9,460 bases of DNA from Firmicutes bacterium CAG:631. GTDB lineage: Bacteria; Bacillota_I; Bacilli_A; RFN20; CAG-631. Shown in pieces: positions 1 through 6,053 of this stretch. The stretch covers positions 12,332 to 21,791 of the forward strand of contig HF997997.1 of the NCBI GenBank assembly GCA_000433015.1, read 5' to 3'. The translations under genes and the position numbers were made by a program. The notes under the pieces are model-generated. The model saw only the letters and a program-made list of their open reading frames with translations, ran no database searches and was not told where the DNA came from. Every line of letters starts with the position of its first letter. Position 1 is the first letter of the stretch.

Positions 1-1
1 G

Positions 2-685
2 GATCAACATCAATTTTTAAAGTATTATTTTGAAACGATGTTTCACTTTTGTAAAAAACATGCATTAAATGGTTCTTTGGTTTCAGAAGGAATTGAAAAA
101 GGAACAATTGCTATGATTCAAAATAATGGAATTCAAAGCAATGAAACTGTTTTTTGGGAAAACTTTTGTAAGCATACCCATTATGAAAAGGACTATATTG
201 AACCAATTTTAGAACAATATTATTTAACCGATTTTCAAAAGGTCAAAGAAAGTTGTTTTGTAAAAAAAGAAGCTAAGGTAATCATTCAAACATTAAAAGA
301 AAAGGGCTACCCTTTATATTTGACAACCAATGCTATTTTCCCAAAAGTTGCCGTTTTGGAACGATTAAAATGGGCACAATTAAATCCTTTAGACTTTGAA
401 TATATTACGACTTATGAAAATAGTCATTATTGCAAACCCAATCCTAAATATTATCAAGAAGTCATTCAACACTTTCATTTCAATCCCAAAGAGATTTTAA
501 TGATTGGCAATGATGCTTTAGAAGATGGCATTATTCAAAGTTTACATGCTGATTGTTATTTATTAAAAGATTCTTTATTGAATGAAAGCCATTTAAACAA
601 TCAAATTTTTAAATGTACAGACATTCAAGAGTTGGTATTATTTATTCAAAATTTACCCAGTTTAAAAGAAATAAAAGAAAGTTAA
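2..685 (+). CDS. HAD-family hydrolase (phosphatase), 5'-truncated by window edge
   Basis: Probable haloacid-dehalogenase-superfamily phosphatase of the phosphoglycolate-phosphatase/YjjG-like type with a helical cap; substrate cannot be told. The frame is open from base 2, so the gene starts upstream and the ATG at 38 is internal. The DxD nucleophile motif I must lie in the missing part. Counting from the Met at 38, motif II is seen as LTTN (Thr96/Thr97), motif III as the Lys of KPNPKYY (Lys133) and motif IV as IGNDALEDG (Asp159, Asp163), in the usual order and spacing. The residues before motif II are helical in character and fit a C1 cap. It is followed by a weak terminator and then the rex promoter, so it probably belongs to an upstream unit and not to the redox operon. 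Family assignment is firm; the specific function is unknown. Confidence 0.85.
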   Translation, partial: DQHQFLKYYFETMFHFCKKHALNGSLVSEGIEKGTIAMIQNNGIQSNETVFWENFCKHTHYEKDYIEPILEQYYLTDFQKVKESCFVKKEAKVIIQTLKEKGYPLYLTTNAIFPKVAVLERLKWAQLNPLDFEYITTYENSHYCKPNPKYYQEVIQHFHFNPKEILMIGNDALEDGIIQSLHADCYLLKDSLLNESHLNNQIFKCTDIQELVLFIQNLPSLKEIKES

Positions 686-709
686 GTTTTATTTCTTTTT
701 TTCTTTTTT
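664..709 (+). terminator. Weak AT-rich intrinsic terminator after the HAD gene
   Basis: A perfect 13-bp inverted repeat (664-676 with 687-699) encloses a 10-nt loop and is followed by a T-rich run to about 709. The left arm lies inside the last codons of the HAD gene and the stop codon is in the loop. Only one G-C pair is present, so the hairpin is weak and the purine/pyrimidine arms may partly be compositional. Transcription could read through into rex. Confidence 0.4.
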
Positions 710-712
710 AGC

Positions 713-728
713 ATGAAAACGTTTTCAT
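713..728. promoter_or_regulatory. Perfect 16-bp palindrome, candidate CcpA cre site
   Basis: ATGAAAACGTTTTCAT is a gapless perfect palindrome. Its inner 14 bases (714-727) match every defined position of the Bacillus cre consensus TGWAANCGNTNWCA. It ends 11 bp before the -35 box of the rex promoter and its centre is about 54 bp upstream of the predicted transcription start. In B. subtilis, sites at similar distances allow activation by CcpA, as in acetate-overflow genes. Another LacI/GalR-family regulator could also bind such a site. That CcpA exists in this organism is inferred, not seen. Confidence 0.65.
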
Positions 729-739
729 AAAAAAAGGCG

Positions 740-768
740 TTGCATACACTGTAAAGATATGTTACACT
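740..768 (+). promoter_or_regulatory. rex: Sigma-A promoter of the rex-adhE-hydrogenase operon
   Basis: The -35 box TTGCAT (740-745) and the -10 box TACACT (763-768) are separated by exactly 17 bp, and a TG at 760-761 gives an extended -10. The predicted start is near 775, giving a leader of about 32 nt before the rex ATG. No comparable promoter spacing is available between the following genes because their gaps are so short, so this is the likely promoter for all six. Confidence 0.7.
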
Positions 769-792
769 AATATCGGTAAAAAAATACTGATA
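750..792. promoter_or_regulatory. Two imperfect dyads at the rex promoter, candidate operators
   Basis: One dyad, TGTAA-N7-TTACA (750-766), covers the spacer and runs into the -10 box. A second, TATCGGTA-N6-TACTGATA (771-792, one mismatch), covers the predicted start and ends three bases before the Shine-Dalgarno sequence. Neither is a canonical Rex box (TTGTTAA-N4-TTAACAA): the first has a similar TGT...ACA frame but is one base too long. Their placement suits repression, possibly autoregulation by the divergent Rex encoded just downstream. In DNA this AT-rich, short dyads also arise by chance, so the call is tentative. Confidence 0.3.
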
Positions 793-794
793 GT

Positions 795-800
795 GAGGTG
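795..800 (+). promoter_or_regulatory. Ribosome binding site fixing the rex start
   Basis: GAGGTG lies 6 nt before the ATG at 807. The in-frame GTG at 798 sits inside this Shine-Dalgarno sequence and cannot be the start, so translation begins at 807. Confidence 0.8.
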
Positions 801-806
801 ATACCC

Positions 807-1478
807 ATGGCTAATCAAGACAATCCTGTCTTAAGGCCAATCTCTAAAAACCAGTTACAAAGACTTCCTGTCTATCTTACTTTTTTAAAAGAAATTAAAG
901 ATCAAGGAGAAGAATTTATATCCGCTCAAAAAATAGCTAAAACTTTAAATTTGAGCGAAGAACAAGTTCGAAAAGATTTGGCATTGATTAGCAGTATTGA
1001 AGGAATACCAAGACTAGGACGAAAAATTGAAGTTTTAATTCAAGACTTGGAAAAATTTTTAGGATATGATGATACAACCTCAGCGGTTTTAGTAGGGGTT
1101 GGACATTTAGGCAGAGCACTTTTGGCTTATCGTGGATTTCAACATTATGGGCTCAATATTTTGACCGCTTTTGATGTTGACCCTGCGATAATCAATACAG
1201 AATTTGCAGGGAAAAAGATTTTTGATATGCAAAAGATGGAAACCCTTCTTCCTCGCTTAAATGTTCATATCGGTATTATTACTGTTCCAGAAGAATATGC
1301 TCAAAGCGTTTGTGATCGGCTCGTTCAAAGTGGTGTTAAAGCCATATGGAATTTTGCGCCCGTTCATCTTACAGTAGAAAAAGACATTATTGTTCAAAAT
1401 GTGAATATGGCTTCATCTTTAGCCATTTTATCTCATCAGTTAAAAGAAAAAGAATTACAAAAGATACGGAGGAAATAA
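807..1478 (+). CDS. rex: Redox-sensing transcriptional repressor Rex (divergent wing)
   Basis: Cytoplasmic NADH/NAD+-sensing repressor of fermentation genes; 223 aa, normal for Rex. The N-terminal winged helix-turn-helix spans about residues 12-82 and carries the family's start (LPVYL) and recognition-helix motif QVRKDLA (53-59). A Rossmann domain follows, with GVGHLG at 97-102 (GxGxxG), the acidic strand end FDVDP at 122-126 and the signature AIWNFAP at 179-185. The C-terminal helix (from about 201) fits domain swapping in the dimer. Unusual: after KDLA, where common Firmicutes Rex proteins have a glycine-rich YFGxFGKRGxGY wing, this one reads LISSIEGIPRLGRKIEV. It may therefore be a paralogous Rex type with a different operator. 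The adhE ribosome binding site lies inside its last codons and adhE starts 2 nt after its stop, so the two are co-transcribed and Rex probably controls its own operon. Confidence 0.93.
   Translation: MANQDNPVLRPISKNQLQRLPVYLTFLKEIKDQGEEFISAQKIAKTLNLSEEQVRKDLALISSIEGIPRLGRKIEVLIQDLEKFLGYDDTTSAVLVGVGHLGRALLAYRGFQHYGLNILTAFDVDPAIINTEFAGKKIFDMQKMETLLPRLNVHIGIITVPEEYAQSVCDRLVQSGVKAIWNFAPVHLTVEKDIIVQNVNMASSLAILSHQLKEKELQKIRRK
1468..1472 (+). promoter_or_regulatory. Ribosome binding site fixing the adhE start
   Basis: GGAGG lies 8 nt before the ATG at 1481 and inside the last codons of rex. It decides against an in-frame start at 1346 within rex, which would add 45 residues without a ribosome binding site or family similarity. 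Confidence 0.85.
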
Positions 1479-1480
1479 AA

Positions 1481-4096
1481 ATGGAAGAAAATCAACAAAA
1501 ATTAGCAGCAGAAAAAGAAGTGAATCAATTAGTTGAAAAAGGACAAAAGGCATTACAAGAATTTTTAAAATTAAATCAAGATCAAGTGGATTATATTGTT
1601 GCAAAATGTTCTGTTGCAGCAATTGATAAACATGGAGAATTAGCTGTTGCTGCTATTAATGAAACAAAAAGAGGCGTTTTTGAAGATAAAGCAACAAAGA
1701 ATTTATATGCTTGTGAATATGTTGTCAATAATATGAGACATTTAAAAACCGTTGGTGTAATCAATGAAAACCCAGTAACTGGAATTACAGAAATCGCTGA
1801 TCCATTAGGAGTGGTATGTGGCATTACTCCAACGACAAACCCAACATCTACAGTCATTTTTAAATCTTTAATTTGTTTAAAAACAAGAAATCCTATTATT
1901 TTTGCTTTTCACCCTTCTGCTCAACAATGTTCAAAATTAGCGGCACAAGTGGTTTATGAAGCAGCTGTAGCTGCTGGAGCACCAAAAGATTGTATTCAAT
2001 GGATTGAACATCCATCAATGGATGCAACAACCGCTTTAATGAAACATCCAGGTGTTGCAACTATTTTAGCAACAGGTGGAAATGCGATGGTGAAAGCTGC
2101 TTATTCTTGTGGTAAACCAGCTATGGGTGTTGGTGCTGGAAATGTTCCTGCCTATGTTGAAAAGACAGCGAATATTAAACAAGCAGTAAATGACATTGTT
2201 ATGTCTAAAGCATTTGATAACGGTATGATTTGTGCTTCTGAACAAGCTGCAATTATCGATAAAGAAATTTATGATGAAACCATTCAAGAATTTAAAAAAT
2301 ATGGGGTTTATTTTGTCAATAAAGAAGAAAAAGCAAAACTAGAAAAATATATGTTTGGCTATCAAGCACAACAAGAAGGTTGTGAAAATGCAAAATTAAA
2401 TGCAGATGTTGTTGGTAGACCTGCTACTTGGATTGCAAGTCAAGCTGGATTTGAAGTTCCAGCCAATACCGTTATTTTAGGGGTTGAATGTCCAAGTGTC
2501 GGAGTCAAAGAACCATTAACAAGAGAAAAATTATCTCCAGTTCTTGCTTTCTTAAAAGCTAAAAATACCGATGATGGCATGCAAAAAGCAGAACAAATGG
2601 TTGAATTTAATGGTTTGGGACACTCTGCTGCCATTCATACTGCTTCTCAACAATTAGCCGATGAATTTGGTGAAAGAGTAAAAGCCATGCGGATTATTTG
2701 GAATAGTCCTGCAACCTTTGGTGGAATTGGTAATATCTATAATTCCTTCTTGCCATCTTTAACTCTTGGTTGTGGATCTTATGGTAAAAACTCCATTGGT
2801 GGAAATGTCAGTGCAGTAAACTTATTAAATATCAAGAAAGTAGGAAAGAGAAGAAACAATATGCAATGGTTTAAAGTCCCTTCAAAAATTTATTTTGAAA
2901 GAAATTCAATTGAATATTTAAGAACTTGTCGTGATGTGCACAAAGTCTTTATCGTTACAGACCGTTCTATGGTTGATTTAGGTTATGTCAATCGTGTAAC
3001 AGATCAATTAAATTTACGTCGTAATCCAGTACAAATTCAACTCTTCTGTGATGTAGAACCAGATCCAGATATTGAAACCGTAAAACGTGGTGTTGAATTA
3101 ATGGAAGCCTTCCGACCAGATACGATTATTGCTTTAGGTGGTGGCTCTGCTATGGATGCGGCTAAAGGAATGTGGTTATTTTATGAACATCCTGAAGTTG
3201 ACTTTAACGATTTAAAACAAAAATTTATGGACATTCGTAAAAGAGCTTTCAAATATCCTGAATTAGGACGGAAGTCTAAATTAATTTGTATTCCAACAAC
3301 TTCTGGTACAGGTTCTGAAGTAACCCCATTTGCGGTCATTTCTCATAAAGCTGAAAATAAAAAGTATCCTCTTGCTGACTATTCTTTAACACCAACGATT
3401 GCGATTATTGATGCAGAATTTACAACAAGTTTACCAGCAAGTGTTACAGCAGATACAGGTATGGATGTTTTAACGCATGCCATTGAAGCTTATGTTTCTG
3501 TTTTAGCCAATGATTACACAGATGGATTAGCATTACAAGCCATTAAATTAGTTTTTGAATATTTACCAAGAGCAGTTAAAAATGGTAAAAATGATTTAGA
3601 ATCTAGAGAAAAAATGCATAATGCTTCAACCATTGCTGGAATGGCTTTTGCTAATGCCTTTTTAGGAATGAATCACTCTTTAGCACATAAAATTGGTGGT
3701 GTCTTCCATGTTCCTCATGGTAGAGCTAATGCCATTTTATTGCCACATGTGATTCGTTATAATGGTACAGTCCCTCAAAAATTATCAACTTGGCCTAAAT
3801 ATAATTACTATTGTGCCGATGAAAAATATCAACAAATTGCTAAATTATTAGGAATCCCTGCAGCAACTCCAGAAGAAGGCGTTAAGAATTTAGCGGATGC
3901 AGTCGATCGTTTAGCAAAAGAAATTGGTATTAAAATGAATTTTAAAGATGCAGGTATTGAAGAAAGTGATTTTGAAGCACATATTGATGAAATTGCAATG
4001 ATGGCTTATGAAGATCAATGTTCTCCTGCAAACCCAAGAGTTCCTCTTGTTGAAGATATGAAAGAAATCTTAAGAAAATCTTATAAAGGAAATTAG
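1481..4096 (+). CDS. adhE: Bifunctional acetaldehyde-CoA/alcohol dehydrogenase AdhE
   Basis: Converts acetyl-CoA to acetaldehyde and then ethanol, consuming two NADH; in other bacteria it assembles into cytoplasmic spirosomes. The 871 residues are the usual AdhE length. The N-terminal CoA-acylating aldehyde dehydrogenase domain (about 1-440) contains the glycine-rich GVGAGNVP segment and the catalytic Cys251 in NGMICASEQ. A linker leads at about residue 463 (MQWFKVPSKIYFE) to the iron-dependent alcohol dehydrogenase domain, with the nucleotide-binding GGGSAMDAAKG and the four metal ligands Asp662 and His666 (MDVLTH), His732 (NHSLAH) and His746 (VPHG). No frameshift or lost active-site residue was seen. 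It lies between rex and the hydrogenase genes, with gaps of 2 and 10 nt, so ethanol formation is set up to be expressed with hydrogen metabolism. adhE is a classic Rex target. Confidence 0.97.
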   Translation: MEENQQKLAAEKEVNQLVEKGQKALQEFLKLNQDQVDYIVAKCSVAAIDKHGELAVAAINETKRGVFEDKATKNLYACEYVVNNMRHLKTVGVINENPVTGITEIADPLGVVCGITPTTNPTSTVIFKSLICLKTRNPIIFAFHPSAQQCSKLAAQVVYEAAVAAGAPKDCIQWIEHPSMDATTALMKHPGVATILATGGNAMVKAAYSCGKPAMGVGAGNVPAYVEKTANIKQAVNDIVMSKAFDNGMICASEQAAIIDKEIYDETIQEFKKYGVYFVNKEEKAKLEKYMFGYQAQQEGCENAKLNADVVGRPATWIASQAGFEVPANTVILGVECPSVGVKEPLTREKLSPVLAFLKAKNTDDGMQKAEQMVEFNGLGHSAAIHTASQQLADEFGERVKAMRIIWNSPATFGGIGNIYNSFLPSLTLGCGSYGKNSIGGNVSAVNLLNIKKVGKRRNNMQWFKVPSKIYFERNSIEYLRTCRDVHKVFIVTDRSMVDLGYVNRVTDQLNLRRNPVQIQLFCDVEPDPDIETVKRGVELMEAFRPDTIIALGGGSAMDAAKGMWLFYEHPEVDFNDLKQKFMDIRKRAFKYPELGRKSKLICIPTTSGTGSEVTPFAVISHKAENKKYPLADYSLTPTIAIIDAEFTTSLPASVTADTGMDVLTHAIEAYVSVLANDYTDGLALQAIKLVFEYLPRAVKNGKNDLESREKMHNASTIAGMAFANAFLGMNHSLAHKIGGVFHVPHGRANAILLPHVIRYNGTVPQKLSTWPKYNYYCADEKYQQIAKLLGIPAATPEEGVKNLADAVDRLAKEIGIKMNFKDAGIEESDFEAHIDEIAMMAYEDQCSPANPRVPLVEDMKEILRKSYKGN

Positions 4097-4106
4097 GAGT
4101 GAAACA

Positions 4107-4352
4107 ATGGATATCTATGTTTGTGTTGGCAGTTCTTGTCATATCAAAGGATCGTATCCGATTATTGAATTATTAAAGGAAAATATTGCCAAACATCATT
4201 TGGAAAATAAAGTCAATTTAAAAGCAAGTTTTTGCTTGGGAAAATGTACAAATGGTGTTAGTATTAAAGTAGATGATGAAATTATTTGTGGAGTAACACA
4301 AGAAAATTTCATGGATGTATTTAATCAATATATTTTACATCCCCAAAAGTAA
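4107..4352 (+). CDS. Small thioredoxin-fold [2Fe-2S] ferredoxin (NuoE-like domain)
   Basis: An 81-residue protein consisting only of a thioredoxin-like [2Fe-2S] ferredoxin domain. Four cysteines are in the family pattern C-x4-C (Cys6, Cys11) and C-x3-C (Cys43, Cys47), the latter in FCLGKCTNG. Related domains occur in NuoE, HydC-type hydrogenase subunits and free 2Fe ferredoxins, but NuoE/HydC proteins (about 160 aa) carry an additional N-terminal helical part that is absent here. It has a good ribosome binding site (AGGAGTG at 4095-4101, overlapping the adhE stop) and is followed 21 nt later by the sensory hydrogenase. Inference: it carries electrons to or from one of the two hydrogenases. 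No NuoF/HydB-like NADH-binding subunit is in the window, so an electron-bifurcating trimer is not supported. Confidence 0.85.
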   Translation: MDIYVCVGSSCHIKGSYPIIELLKENIAKHHLENKVNLKASFCLGKCTNGVSIKVDDEIICGVTQENFMDVFNQYILHPQK

Positions 4353-4373
4353 GTAAAAAGGAAGTGAACTGAC

Positions 4374-6053
4374 ATGACCAATTGTTTGAATTTAAAAAAA
4401 TCCAATTGTAAGAATTGTTATAAATGTATTCGTCATTGTCCTGTAAAATCCATTCGTTTTGAAGATAATCAAGCCCATATCATTAAGGATGAATGCGTCT
4501 TGTGTGGCCTTTGCTTTGTCAATTGCCCACAAAATGCTAAAGAAATTCGCAATGATGTTCCAGTGGCTAAAAAACTCATTGCAACAGGTAAACCGGTCAT
4601 TGTCAGTTTAGCTCCTTCATTTGTAGCCAATTATGCAAATGCAACGATTGAAAGCATGAAAGAAACACTATTAAAATTAGGTTTTAGTGATGTTCAAGAA
4701 ACGGCAATTGGGGCTACAATTGTTAAAAAAGAATATGAAAAGCTCATTTTAGAAAAAAAACAAGATATTATCATTTCGACTTGTTGCCATACGGTAAACA
4801 CCTTAGTACAAAAATATTATCCCACTTTAGTTTCTTGTTTAGCGCCAGTTCCTTCTCCAATGCTTGCACATTGTGCTAAAATCAAAAAGGAAAATCCGGA
4901 AGCGTATACGGTTTTTATTGGTCCTTGTATTTCTAAAAAGGATGAAGCAGATACGTATAAAGGAATTGTTGATTGTGTTTTAACTTATGAAGAATTAACA
5001 CAATGGCTAAAAGATGAAAACATGGATTATATCAAGCAAGATTATGTGTACCAAGATCACACAAAAGCGCGATTATTCCCTACTTCTGGTGGAATTTTAC
5101 AAACCATGGATAAACCCGAAGGGGATTATCAATATTTAGTGATTGATGGAATGGATAATTGTATCGCTGCTTTAAAAGATATTGAAAAGGGTAATATTGC
5201 GCATTGTTTTATTGAAATGTCTGCTTGCTCTGGAAGTTGTATCAATGGACCTGTCATTGATAAACATCATCGTGCGCCAATTCGTGATTATATGGCCGTT
5301 CATCAATATGCCGGTAAAAAGGATTTTATTGTCCAACAACCCAGTGCAGAAGAATTATATCATCCTTTTAAATTTTTAGGAGTGCATCAACTTCAACCCA
5401 CTGAACAAGCCATTCAGGAAGTTTTAGAAAAAATGGGGAAAACATCGAAAGATAAAGAATTAAATTGTGGTAGTTGTGGTTATGAAAGTTGTCGTGAAAA
5501 GGCTATTGCTATTTTAAGAGGGAAAGCCGTTCCTGAAATGTGTTTACCATTTTTAAAAGAAAAAGCAGAATCTTTTTCTGATAATGTCGTAAGCAATACC
5601 CCAAATGGTTTAATGGTTTTAAATGAAAAATTAGAGATTCAATTGGCTAATAAAGCAATGTGTCATATTTTAAATATTCAAAATCCAAAGGATATTATTG
5701 GAACAGAAGTTTCTACAGTTTTAGATCCTTATCCTTATGCCAATGTTTTAATAGAAAATCGCAATATCAAATCCAAAAAAGTTTATTTGGCGGAATATCA
5801 AAAGTATGTTGAAGAAAGCATTATTTATGATGCACAATATCACATTCTCATTTTGATTATGCGGGATATTACAAAAGAAGAAAATGAAAGAGTAAGTAAA
5901 GAACAACTCAGTAAACAAACGATTGATATTACCGATAAAGTTATCGAAAAACAAATGCGTGTAGTTCAAGAAATTGCTTCTTTACTTGGAGAAACAACGG
6001 CTGAAACGAAAGTGGCACTTACCAAATTAAAGGAGTCTTTAAAAGATGAGTAG
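4374..6053 (+). CDS. Sensory-type (group C) [FeFe] hydrogenase with PAS domain
   Basis: A 559-aa cytoplasmic protein built like HydS-type sensory hydrogenases. Two CxxCxxCxxxC [4Fe-4S] motifs open it (Cys12-15-18-22; Cys41-44-47-51). The H-cluster domain (about 70-345) has L1 as STCCHTV (Cys137/138), L2 as IGPCISKKDE (Cys185) and L3 as EMSACSGSCINGP (Cys285, Cys289). A further Cys motif, Cys365-368-373-390, probably holds another [4Fe-4S] cluster. A PAS domain follows (about 403-505), then a helix likely to be coiled coil to the C-terminus. Active-site differences from catalytic enzymes include His after the L1 cysteines instead of Pro and Ser283 where L3 usually has Met. There is no kinase or cyclase domain; the next gene, a phosphatase, overlaps by 8 nt and is the likely output partner. 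Probable role: sensing H2 or electron pressure. The group follows from motif pattern and context; phosphatase-linked forms are placed in group C3 by HydDB. Confidence 0.92.
   Translation: MTNCLNLKKSNCKNCYKCIRHCPVKSIRFEDNQAHIIKDECVLCGLCFVNCPQNAKEIRNDVPVAKKLIATGKPVIVSLAPSFVANYANATIESMKETLLKLGFSDVQETAIGATIVKKEYEKLILEKKQDIIISTCCHTVNTLVQKYYPTLVSCLAPVPSPMLAHCAKIKKENPEAYTVFIGPCISKKDEADTYKGIVDCVLTYEELTQWLKDENMDYIKQDYVYQDHTKARLFPTSGGILQTMDKPEGDYQYLVIDGMDNCIAALKDIEKGNIAHCFIEMSACSGSCINGPVIDKHHRAPIRDYMAVHQYAGKKDFIVQQPSAEELYHPFKFLGVHQLQPTEQAIQEVLEKMGKTSKDKELNCGSCGYESCREKAIAILRGKAVPEMCLPFLKEKAESFSDNVVSNTPNGLMVLNEKLEIQLANKAMCHILNIQNPKDIIGTEVSTVLDPYPYANVLIENRNIKSKKVYLAEYQKYVEESIIYDAQYHILILIMRDITKEENERVSKEQLSKQTIDITDKVIEKQMRVVQEIASLLGETTAETKVALTKLKESLKDE

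Noticed and set aside
713..735. The palindrome plus following A-run as a terminator
   Set aside because: The arms meet with no loop, so an RNA hairpin would be poor, and the run after it on the + strand is A rather than T. A protein-binding site fits better.
1346..1480. Extension of adhE upstream to an ATG at 1346
   Set aside because: The extension would overlap rex in another frame, has no ribosome binding site and no AdhE similarity; GGAGG at 1468-1472 points to the ATG at 1481.
5182..5379. A short alternative-frame plus-strand frame inside the PAS hydrogenase gene
   Set aside because: It has no ribosome binding site or recognisable motif and is fully contained in a well-supported gene.
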